NCBI GenBank assembly: GCA_027005175.1
Contig: JALTMC010000374.1
Location: 1 to 5,161 of the forward strand
Origin: Myxococcales bacterium
GTDB taxonomy: Bacteria > Myxococcota_C > UBA6777
Direction of reading: 5' to 3'
DNA length: 5,161 bases
Shown: in pieces, positions 1 to 5,161 of the stretch
Layout of the letters: each line of letters begins with the position of its first letter
How positions within the stretch are numbered: position 1 is the first letter of the stretch
Program-made: the position numbers and the translations under genes
The notes under the pieces: model-generated
Database searches by the model: none
Told to the model about the DNA's origin: nothing
Seen by the model: the letters and a program-made list of their open reading frames with translations, nothing else

Positions 1-127
1 GACTATAACACACTTGAGCCTGAGGTTTTGAGTCAAACTATAACTCATTGAAGGAAAAAACAGGGACCACAAAAAGGGACCCCTGTAAAATCCTGAGATT
101 TTGAGTCAAACTATAACTCATTGAAGG
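1..127 (+). CRISPR. Edge of a probable CRISPR array (two 36-bp repeats, one full spacer)
   Basis: Repeat copies lie at 19-54 and 92-127. They match at 35 of 36 positions (G at 25 versus A at 98) and are separated by a 37-bp unique stretch (55-91). Each holds a short dyad, TGAGT and ACTCA around a 9-nt loop, and ends in ATTGAAGG. That resembles the 8-nt handle (ATTGAAA(C/G)) left by Cas6 processing in many type I and III systems. If that orientation is right, crRNAs are read on the plus strand, the leader is off the left edge, and 127 is the trailer end. Positions 1-18 would be the end of another spacer, although ACTATAAC at 2-9 also occurs inside the repeat. No cas gene is in the window, so the type is open. 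With only two copies, a simple tandem duplication remains possible. Confidence 0.65.
55..86 (-). terminator. Possible intrinsic terminator on the minus strand, inside the CRISPR-like spacer
   Basis: Read on the minus strand, ACAGGG (86-81) pairs with CCCTGT (65-60). Two G-U wobbles and one G-C pair can extend the stem to about nine pairs around a U-rich loop. A run of T follows directly (59-55). This is the layout of a Rho-independent terminator. It lies about 180 bp beyond the stop of the small minus-strand gene and could end that transcript. It may instead be a chance property of the spacer, or the spacer may have been acquired from a terminator. Confidence 0.4.
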
Positions 128-265
128 TCGGAAACAAATTTCTTTGAGTTTTGTGTTCTACGCTTCAAGTGAAAATGCGAGAAAACCCAGGTGGACATGT
201 GGCAAGTACGATTGTAACGTACGTGGATGGAGAGCTTGCAGGCTGCTCTCATCAGCTTTTGGACT

Positions 266-556
266 CTATCCTTTTTCTGCTTTGCCTTCTTGGGGTTGGC
301 GCGGCGTAAAGTCCTCTTGCTCGACAGGGTCGAGAGGAAGTTGTTCGATGGCGACCTCTTCTCCCGCGATGCGAACTTGAATTCGGTCTATGTTCTCGGG
401 ATCGAGCTTTCCCTCAGCGACCAGTCGTTTGACGATCTGTCTGTGACGTCGTTCATGCTCTGCGGGTAGCCAGTCAGCTTCCGACTCGTAATCGACCCAC
501 AGCTCACGGCGATTGTTTTTGGGGTCAAAGACAAAAGAGAGGGTGATCTCACCCAT
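266..556 (-). CDS. Unrecognised 96-residue charged protein downstream of the FtsH-like protease
   Basis: I do not recognise this family. The ATG at 556 is chosen because GGAGGAG (569-563) sits 6 nt before it. A longer in-frame start at 637 has no ribosome binding site, and its extra residues mostly translate a 27-bp duplication. The protein begins with a probable beta strand (GEITLSFVF, 2-10), then a conserved-looking aromatic/acidic stretch (ELWVDYESEADWLP, 18-31). A charged helix (about 32-49) follows, then a second possible strand pair (IDRIQVRIAGEEVAIEQL, 56-73) and a proline/glutamate/lysine-rich tail. There is no signal peptide or membrane segment, so it should be cytosolic. It lies 108 bp behind the protease gene on the same strand, so co-transcription is likely. 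An adaptor, substrate or regulator of the protease is an inference from position only. Confidence 0.7.
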   Translation of the reverse strand: MGEITLSFVFDPKNNRRELWVDYESEADWLPAEHERRHRQIVKRLVAEGKLDPENIDRIQVRIAGEEVAIEQLPLDPVEQEDFTPRQPQEGKAEKG

Positions 557-562
557 GGGCTT

Positions 563-569
563 CTCCTCC
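563..569 (-). promoter_or_regulatory. Strong ribosome binding site deciding the small gene's start
   Basis: GGAGGAG on the minus strand, 6 nt before the ATG at 556, is close to the ideal Shine-Dalgarno sequence. It is the reason for preferring the 96-residue form over the 123-residue form. Confidence 0.75.
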
Positions 570-617
570 GTGTTGGCTCTTGCTTTTGGGTTCTCAGTGT
601 TGGCTCTCACGAACGGG
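564..617. repeat. Imperfect 27-bp tandem duplication ahead of the small gene
   Basis: Positions 564-580 and 591-607 match at 15 of 17 bases, including an 11-base identical core GTGTTGGCTCT at 570-580 and 597-607. The rest of the second unit has diverged. If translated from the upstream ATG at 637 it would give RANTE twice, but that start is unlikely. The copy nearer the gene carries its ribosome binding site. Confidence 0.55.
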
Positions 618-664
618 CTGCTGCGCTTGTTCCTCATGACACCGTACGGGTAGGGGACCTGGTG

Positions 665-2872
665 TCAGGTTTGGTTGGCGGGGTGTGGCATTCCCAGAAT
701 CTCTGCAATCACCGGGCTTTCCAGTTCCCCTTCTTTCAGTAAGGCTGTGGCGAGACGTTCGAGTTGATCGCTGTTGTCTTTCATGAGTTGCTCAACAGCA
801 CTGTTTTGTTTTTGCAGGATCTGGTTGATCTCCTTGTCGATACGTTCACGTGTGACACCGCCAACGGTGACCTCACGGCCATCTCCCAATCGATAGACAC
901 GGGGGCCAAACTGTTCACTCATCCCGAGGTCTTCGACCATCATTCGAGCCATATTGGTTGCGAAGTCAAGGTCGTTCTTGGCTCCAATGTCAAGCTCTTT
1001 GAAGATCAACTGTTCTGCTGCTCGACCGGCCAATGCGATTTGTATCAGGCATTGAAGGATGTGCTGCGTGGCACCTTCTGATACATAGCTATGGATGGAC
1101 ACCATGCCCTCCACATCTGGATGTTCCGCTGCGATGGTCGCTTTTTGGATGGCTTGGGGTTCGAGTAGATGGGCAACCGTCAGGGCATGTCCAGCTTCAT
1201 GATAGGCGGCTTTTCGACGTCGTAACACTTGCTTTTCCGCAATATTGTAGGGGCTTGGTCCCATGACTTCATCAATTTCTCGTTGGGTCACAGGGAAGGG
1301 GTTGCTGTGGTTCTTGCGTCGAGCCTGGAGCCGCTTGAGCTGGCGGGCGATACCGTAGATATGGTCTCCTGAGTAGCGAATACCTCGTGTTGCGTCAACG
1401 TAGGTTCCAGTGCGTTCGATCAGGTAGGCGAGAGTTGCCTCGTCAAGAGAGAACCGAAAACGTTTGGCGTAAACCTCGATGATCTCTTGTCGGGCCTTTC
1501 GGTCGGGGTAGGGGATGTTGATGTGGTACTCAAAGCGTCCAGGGCGTAGCAACGCCGGATCTACACTCTCGACAAGGTTTGTCGTTCCCACCACAAAGAC
1601 CAGCTCATCGTTGCGAAAGCCATCCATCTCCGTGAGAAGCTGATTCACAAGACTGTGTTCGACACCTGAACCTGCATAAAGGCCGCGACGAGGGGCGATG
1701 GCATCGATCTCATCAAAGATGATCAAGGCAGGGGCTGCGGAGCGAGCTTGGGCAAACAATCGCCTCAGGTTCGCCTCCGATTCACCGACCCATTTGGATT
1801 TTATTTCTGGTCCACTCACCACCAATGTTGTAGCTTGAAGGGAGGTCGCAAGGGCCTTCGCCAGATAGGTCTTGCCTGTTCCTGGGGGACCATGAAACAA
1901 GATCCCACGGGGGAGAGTCTCTTCCAGTTCTTGAATCTCTCCTGCCCATTCGGGATCTTCCCGCAAGGCTAGGATCTCAAGGATCTCTTCATGGAGCTGC
2001 TTCTTGACGTCGTCATAGCCTCCGATATCGTTGTCGAGGTCAACATTGGGGATATCCATTCCACCCAACAATGTCATCTCTCGCAGCATTCTCTCGATTC
2101 GATCCCTTTGGCCCTCTCGTTCTTCGGGAGGTAGAGTCATTAAGGGGGGAAAGTCGAGCAAGCGAACCATGAGCTTTCGGAATTTGATGGCGTGGAGTCC
2201 TGAGACGTATTTGTACAAGCGAAATAAATTGAGCTGATCCACACCCAATCGTTGGGCTTCTTCGTACGTGATGAGATAGGGCAATGCATCGCGACGAATT
2301 CCGATGATCTCGCGGTGAACATCAAACAGATCAGAGATAGCCTGTGGGAGCTTCAGTCCGGGGTCACAGAACGCCAAAAATCGCAGGGAAGGATCTTGGG
2401 ACATGGCCGCGATCGCTTCTCGGGCGGGGCCTCCGAGTGAGGACTCTGTGGTGGTTGCAAGCAGATCAAGGTGAGGTAGCACAACGACACCGACGGGATC
2501 TGCGAGTTGTTCTGTGACTTGCTCCCATAGGTGAGAGACCATTCCGTTGAGGAAAGACCCTCCTTGTCCTGATGGAGGTGACTTAATGAGAACAGAAGAG
2601 AGGGCAGGGCTGCCGTTTCGCAAACGGTTTCGCAGCTCTCCGTAGAATTGCAGAGCGAGTGTCTTTTCAGCTGTCACCAAAACAGACAATCCTGCCCGAA
2701 GCATCGACTCTATCGAATCGAGGTCAGGCTCATAAGCTGCGCGTATTGCTGACGCAAAGGAAAGCGGGCTGTGCCCAAAATGATCTTGATCTATTGCTAT
2801 AAGCATGGCAGTGTGTCTGCCCACTTTCTGTGGTTGGGGGGGAGGATCGATGAGAATCTCGAAATTCATCAT
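665..2872 (-). CDS. Soluble FtsH-type AAA+/M41 zinc protease with an N-terminal degenerate AAA-like domain
   Basis: Likely an ATP-driven protease that unfolds and cuts cytosolic proteins. Numbering is from the ATG at 2872 (735 residues). Residues about 60-190 look like a decayed AAA+ domain: strand VLVTAEKT stands where a P-loop would be (64-71), VVVLPHLDLL resembles a Walker B strand (129-138), and a sensor-1-like strand lies near 163-168. The active module starts at DIGGYDDVKKQL (282-293). It has Walker A GPPGTGKT (328-335), pore loop KWVGESE (360-366), Walker B IIFDE (384-388), sensor Asn432 and arginine fingers Arg443 and Arg446. The M41 peptidase has HEAGH (558-562), with the third zinc ligand expected at Asp634 in GAKND, and an FtsH-like helical tail. 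E. coli FtsH is 644 residues with two N-terminal membrane helices; none are seen here. The pore loop and DIGG motif resemble CDC48/Vps4 more than FtsH (F-V-G). The start is uncertain: ATG 2869, GTG 2926 (AGGGAG 12 nt upstream) and GTG 2998 are alternatives. Peptidase call very sure; N-domain reading moderate. Confidence 0.93.
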   Translation of the reverse strand: MMNFEILIDPPPQPQKVGRHTAMLIAIDQDHFGHSPLSFASAIRAAYEPDLDSIESMLRAGLSVLVTAEKTLALQFYGELRNRLRNGSPALSSVLIKSPPSGQGGSFLNGMVSHLWEQVTEQLADPVGVVVLPHLDLLATTTESSLGGPAREAIAAMSQDPSLRFLAFCDPGLKLPQAISDLFDVHREIIGIRRDALPYLITYEEAQRLGVDQLNLFRLYKYVSGLHAIKFRKLMVRLLDFPPLMTLPPEEREGQRDRIERMLREMTLLGGMDIPNVDLDNDIGGYDDVKKQLHEEILEILALREDPEWAGEIQELEETLPRGILFHGPPGTGKTYLAKALATSLQATTLVVSGPEIKSKWVGESEANLRRLFAQARSAAPALIIFDEIDAIAPRRGLYAGSGVEHSLVNQLLTEMDGFRNDELVFVVGTTNLVESVDPALLRPGRFEYHINIPYPDRKARQEIIEVYAKRFRFSLDEATLAYLIERTGTYVDATRGIRYSGDHIYGIARQLKRLQARRKNHSNPFPVTQREIDEVMGPSPYNIAEKQVLRRRKAAYHEAGHALTVAHLLEPQAIQKATIAAEHPDVEGMVSIHSYVSEGATQHILQCLIQIALAGRAAEQLIFKELDIGAKNDLDFATNMARMMVEDLGMSEQFGPRVYRLGDGREVTVGGVTRERIDKEINQILQKQNSAVEQLMKDNSDQLERLATALLKEGELESPVIAEILGMPHPANQT

Positions 2873-2947
2873 GCGCCTAACCCACTTTGATGGGATGTTG
2901 CAGCGGGCCAAAAAGAACGCAATCACCGCAACTGACTTCTCCCTGCT

Positions 2948-2976
2948 ACCATAGCGACTTCGAGGGAGTGAGGCAA
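2948..2976 (-). promoter_or_regulatory. Possible sigma-70-type promoter for the protease gene
   Basis: On the minus strand, TTGCCT (2976-2971) and TATGGT (2953-2948) are separated by exactly 17 bp. The -35 matches consensus at only three of six positions and the -10 at four. Transcription would begin near 2941, which excludes the GTG start at 2998 and allows the starts at 2926, 2872 or 2869. It lies in the 148-bp gap between divergent genes. Confidence 0.3.
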
Positions 2977-3020
2977 ATGTACCGCAAATCCCAGACACGA
3001 TACAGGGGAGAGTTTTATCG

Positions 3021-3383
3021 ATGAAAGTGTGCCTGGAAAAGATATTCCGGTTTGAGGCCGCGCACTGGTTACCCCGTGTGCCTGAAGGACATAAATGTCG
3101 TCAGATGCATGGACATAGCTTTGTGTTGGAGACCTATATTGAAGGAGAGGTTGATCCTGCCACAGGGTGGCTGGTTGATTTTCAGGATATAGTGGAAGTC
3201 TGGAATCCTCTTTACGAACAACTGGATCATCACTGTTTGAATGATATCGAAGGGTTGGAGAATCCAACCTCTGAGATGCTCTGCTTATGGGTCTGGAAAC
3301 GACTCAAGCCCGCGCTACCCGGTCTGCGTGAAATCGTGATCCGCGAAACTTGCACCTCTGCTTGTCGCTATTGGGGTGAGTGA
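3021..3383 (+). CDS. queD: 6-carboxy-5,6,7,8-tetrahydropterin synthase (QueD)
   Basis: QueD converts 7,8-dihydroneopterin triphosphate to 6-carboxytetrahydropterin, releasing acetaldehyde and triphosphate. This is an early cytosolic step toward 7-deazaguanines such as preQ0 and queuosine in tRNA. The 120 residues match the usual bacterial length (121 in E. coli). Zinc ligands are His15, His30 and His32. The QueD signature CxxxHGH is Cys26 to His32, with Cys26 the catalytic cysteine. Asp69 and His70 form the expected catalytic pair, and Glu109 is the expected pterin-binding glutamate. The PTSE motif is at 82-85. AGGGGAG at 3004-3010 lies 10 nt before the ATG. The gene diverges from the protease gene, and no other queuosine gene is nearby. 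A different 7-deazapurine route or a diverged pterin synthase is possible, but CxxxHGH favours QueD over eukaryotic-type 6-pyruvoyl-tetrahydropterin synthase. Confidence 0.93.
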   Translation: MKVCLEKIFRFEAAHWLPRVPEGHKCRQMHGHSFVLETYIEGEVDPATGWLVDFQDIVEVWNPLYEQLDHHCLNDIEGLENPTSEMLCLWVWKRLKPALPGLREIVIRETCTSACRYWGE

Positions 3384-3489
3384 GAATACCCTACCAATAA
3401 GGTGGACAAGTGTGATGTTCTCTCTCTCCTGGATTATTCATGTTGTTCGTTGTGAGAGCGAGCCAAGCTTGAGTCGAGGAAAGAAAGGA

Positions 3490-3604
3490 GCGAGTGCGGC
3501 CCATTGCCTTTGGCCGTAAAGGCGTGGTCTCCCTCATCGAGACACCAAAGCCAACCTGGTACTTTGTCGGGTTGGCGTACCCGGGGGCAGAGCTGGCCGC
3601 TCGC
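3490..3604. other. Strongly self-complementary element between queD and metK, possible structured RNA
   Basis: The 311-bp gap 3384-3694 holds this element and the metK promoter, and no convincing gene. GCGA (3490-3493) and GCGGCC (3496-3501) pair with GGCCGC (3595-3600) and TCGC (3601-3604): ten pairs with a two-base bulge. Enclosed are three perfect hairpins in series: GCCTTT/AAAGGC (3506-3511/3518-3523, loop GGCCGT), GTCTC/GAGAC (3527-3531/3539-3543) and GCCAACC/GGTTGGC (3550-3556/3570-3576). A closing stem around three hairpins resembles a folded multi-branch RNA. It lacks the core motifs I know for SAM-I, SAM-II or SAH riboswitches, for RNase P and for SRP RNA. The best metK promoter lies downstream of it, so it may be a separate transcript on either strand or a DNA-level structure. 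No terminator or clear promoter of its own was found. Confidence 0.4.
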
Positions 3605-3647
3605 AGCAGAATATGTATGAATGATCTGGGCTAAAGGTTGAAGAGTC

Positions 3648-3676
3648 TTGACAAAATGATGTGAGTTCTCTATTAC
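3648..3676 (+). promoter_or_regulatory. Sigma-70-type promoter of metK
   Basis: A perfect -35 hexamer TTGACA (3648-3653) is followed by a 17-bp spacer and TATTAC (3671-3676), four of six matches to TATAAT. Transcription would start near 3683, giving a metK leader of only about 27 nt, too short for a riboswitch. It also makes the ATG at 3695 an unlikely start. Confidence 0.6.
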
Positions 3677-3697
3677 GTCATTTCTTATTCGCCAATG

Positions 3698-3703
3698 AAA
3701 GGA
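3698..3703 (+). promoter_or_regulatory. Ribosome binding site fixing the metK start
   Basis: AAAGGA lies 6 nt before the ATG at 3710 and 9 nt before the ATG at 3713. The upstream in-frame ATG at 3695 overlaps this region and has no such site of its own. Confidence 0.6.
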
Positions 3704-3709
3704 ACCTTA

Positions 3710-4870
3710 ATGATGCGAAATTTTGTTTTTACTTCAGAATCAGTGACAGAGGGACATCCCGATAAAATGTCTGATCAGATCTCTGATGCAGTCTTGGATG
3801 CATGTTTGACTGTGGACCCCTACAGTCGTGTTGCTTGCGAGACTCTCATCAATACTGGTCTTGTGGTGCTGGCAGGTGAGGTTACAACCAAAGCCCACCT
3901 CGATGCACAAACCATTGTTCGCGAGACCATTCGCGGTATTGGTTATGATCACTCAGACAAAGGCTTCGATTGCGATACTTGCTCTGTGATGGTCGCTCTC
4001 GATCGCCAAAGCCCAGACATTGCAATGGGTGTAGACTCCTCCTCTGACAAAGAGCAGGGGGCGGGTGATCAGGGAATGATGTTTGGCTATGCATGCAACG
4101 AAACTGATGTGTTGATGCCGATGCCGATCCACTTCTCTCACCGCCTGACAGAGAAACTCTCGACCGTACGTAAAAGTGGTGTTCTTCCATTTTTACGTCC
4201 CGATGGAAAATCCCAGGTGACCGTCGCGTATGAGAATGGTAAACCCACTCATGTCACCACCGTGGTGATCTCTTCGCAACACAGTCCCGAGGTGAGCCAA
4301 GAACAAATCCGCGAAGGGATTATTGAAGAGGTTATCAAATCTGTGATTCCGGCAGAGCTGTTGCATCCTCAGATCAAGTATCATGTGAACCCCACTGGAC
4401 GTTTCGTGATCGGTGGCCCGATGGGTGACTCCGGCCTCACCGGTCGTAAGATTATCGTCGATACTTACGGTGGCATGGGCCGTCATGGTGGTGGTGCTTT
4501 CTCCGGGAAAGACCCCTCGAAGGTCGACCGCTCTGCTGCTTATATGACTCGCTACGTTGCCAAAAATATCGTCGCTGCTGGTCTCGCGGAACGCTGCGAA
4601 GTTCAGCTTGCTTACGCTATCGGTGTGGCAGAGCCTGTCTCTGTGATGGTAGACACCTTTGGAACAGGCAAAGTGGAAGACGCCAAACTCGACGCGATTG
4701 TGCCCAAGGTATTCTCCCTTAAACCCGGTGGTATTGTCGAATCTCTTGACCTGCTCCGACCTGTCTTCAGCCCCACCGCTGCTTACGGTCACTTTGGTCG
4801 AACGGGCGACACCTTCACCTGGGAGCGCACCGATAAAGTGGAGGCTTTGCGTGCTGCTGCGGGCCTGTAG
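3710..4870 (+). CDS. metK: S-adenosylmethionine synthetase (methionine adenosyltransferase)
   Basis: MetK makes S-adenosylmethionine from methionine and ATP in the cytosol, releasing phosphate and pyrophosphate. From the ATG at 3710 it has 386 residues, the normal bacterial length (384 in E. coli). Visible family signatures are [13 protein letters not shown] near the N-terminus (7-19; His16, Asp18 and Lys19 in the ATP and metal site), the mobile active-site loop followed by [12 protein letters not shown] (about 117-128), and [19 protein letters not shown] (about 258-276), the phosphate-binding signature. The C-terminal region, with the GHFGR segment, is complete and ends in TAG. The ATG at 3713 is an equally plausible start. 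The gene appears to be monocistronic from its own promoter: queD ends more than 300 bp upstream and no gene follows for about 250 bp. Nothing odd in the enzyme itself. Confidence 0.98.
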   Translation: MMRNFVFTSESVTEGHPDKMSDQISDAVLDACLTVDPYSRVACETLINTGLVVLAGEVTTKAHLDAQTIVRETIRGIGYDHSDKGFDCDTCSVMVALDRQSPDIAMGVDSSSDKEQGAGDQGMMFGYACNETDVLMPMPIHFSHRLTEKLSTVRKSGVLPFLRPDGKSQVTVAYENGKPTHVTTVVISSQHSPEVSQEQIREGIIEEVIKSVIPAELLHPQIKYHVNPTGRFVIGGPMGDSGLTGRKIIVDTYGGMGRHGGGAFSGKDPSKVDRSAAYMTRYVAKNIVAAGLAERCEVQLAYAIGVAEPVSVMVDTFGTGKVEDAKLDAIVPKVFSLKPGGIVESLDLLRPVFSPTAAYGHFGRTGDTFTWERTDKVEALRAAAGL

Positions 4871-4905
4871 TTCCTCCCCTCTCCCAATAAATCCTTGCAA
4901 AAACA

Positions 4906-4918
4906 TCCACTTTGTGGA
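4906..4918. repeat. Short hairpin downstream of metK
   Basis: TCCAC (4906-4910) and GTGGA (4914-4918) form a five-pair stem with a TTT loop, 35 bp after the metK stop. There is no T run behind it on either strand, so it is at best a weak terminator or a transcript-end stabiliser. Confidence 0.25.
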
Positions 4919-4945
4919 ATTATGACGCGGTATGTTCTCTCGCCG

Positions 4946-4975
4946 TTGCATCACAAACTATTTTATTAAAATAAT
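4946..4975 (+). promoter_or_regulatory. AT-rich palindrome, possible promoter for the gene at the right edge
   Basis: TATTTTATTAAAATA (4959-4973) is a 15-bp AT-only palindrome. TAAAAT within it (4967-4972) and the overlapping AATAAT (4970-4975) each match the -10 consensus at five of six positions. TTGCAT (4946-4951) lies 15 or 18 bp upstream but is a poor -35. It is the most promoter-like or operator-like part of the gap 4871-5124. Confidence 0.25.
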
Positions 4976-5124
4976 TTGCCCGATGTGAAAAGGTGAAAAC
5001 GTTCTTATTGGGAAGCATAGTTTTGTCGCTTCTCTGTCATACCATCTTGTGTGACGAGTGGCGATTCCTACACAAGCATCATTGTTGTTTGGTCAACATC
5101 ACGGGATGTATGAGGTGAATACGG

Positions 5125-5161
5125 ATGATTTCGAAAAGAATATCCATTTGGTTGATTATGG
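5125..5161 (+). CDS. Probable start of a secreted or membrane protein, cut by the window edge
   Basis: An ATG at 5125 follows GAGGTGA (5112-5118) at 6 nt, a good ribosome binding site. The 12 visible residues, MISKRISIWLIM, have a basic pair followed by hydrophobic residues, as at the start of a signal peptide or membrane anchor. Too little is present to name a family. A competing reading in another frame starts at GTG 5058 (or ATG 5106), stays open to the edge and gives a plausible soluble sequence (for example MYEVNTDDFEKN), but it lacks a clear ribosome binding site. Confidence 0.45.
   Translation, partial: MISKRISIWLIM

Noticed and set aside
230-250. Inverted repeat GAGAGC/GCTCTC just after the small gene's stop, considered as a terminator.
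   Set aside because: On the minus strand no T run follows. On the plus strand only a short TTTT appears 6 bp later and no gene precedes it. The better terminator candidate is at 55-86.
266-556. HERRH at residues 34-38 of the 96-residue protein matches the zinc-protease pattern HExxH.
   Set aside because: Charged arginines in the x positions depart from the usual zincin consensus, the context is a highly charged helix, and no third ligand motif is evident.
557-637. The 123-residue form of the small protein starting at 637.
   Set aside because: No ribosome binding site precedes 637, and the added residues translate the 27-bp duplication, whereas ATG 556 has GGAGGAG at ideal spacing.
638-666. 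GACACC/GGTGTC inverted repeat overlapping the protease stop codon, considered as a terminator.
   Set aside because: The stem is six pairs around a loop of about 17 nt and no T run follows on the minus strand.
3474-3633. An open plus-strand frame through the structured element, ending at TAA 3631-3633, with a possible GTG start near 3494 and protein-like residues such as TWYFVGLAYPG.
   Set aside because: About 50 stop-free codons are not surprising by chance, the AAGGAG lies only 3 nt before the GTG, no family is recognised, and the same bases are better explained by extensive base pairing.
3490-3694. A SAM-responsive riboswitch controlling metK.
   Set aside because: No SAM-I, SAM-II, SMK or SAM/SAH core motif was recognised, and the best promoter lies downstream of the structured element, leaving a leader of about 27 nt.
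4193-4954. A 253-codon open frame on the minus strand across metK.
   Set aside because: It is antisense to a complete, strongly conserved metK and its translation shows no recognisable domain.

Overview
The window is bacterial: Shine-Dalgarno starts, a near-consensus sigma-70-type promoter, and bacterial QueD and MetK. Base composition looks balanced, near half GC. I cannot name the phylum; no rRNA, tRNA or other taxonomic marker is present. No transposase or cas gene is visible.

Layout. (1) At the left edge, positions 1-127, two near-identical 36-bp repeats lie 37 bp apart. They fit the edge of a CRISPR array continuing to the left. The single complete spacer also reads as a good intrinsic terminator on the minus strand. 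(2) A minus-strand pair follows: a gene of about 735 codons (665-2872) and a 96-codon gene (266-556). The large gene encodes an FtsH-type zinc protease without membrane segments. It has a CDC48-like AAA+ module and, before that, what looks like a decayed second AAA+ domain. The small downstream gene is unrecognised but has an excellent ribosome binding site. (3) Divergently, queD (3021-3383) encodes 6-carboxytetrahydropterin synthase with all its catalytic residues. (4) A 311-bp gap follows, with a strongly self-complementary element (3490-3604) upstream of a near-consensus promoter. (5) metK (3710-4870) encodes S-adenosylmethionine synthetase. (6) The last 290 bp are mostly non-coding and end in the probable start of another gene.

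Relations. queD and metK are housekeeping genes; queuosine synthesis also uses SAM (QueA, and the radical-SAM enzyme QueE), but nothing here shows co-regulation and each seems to have its own transcription unit. The least ordinary parts are the soluble tandem-AAA/M41 protease with its small partner, the structured element before the metK promoter, and the CRISPR-like repeats flanking a terminator-like spacer.
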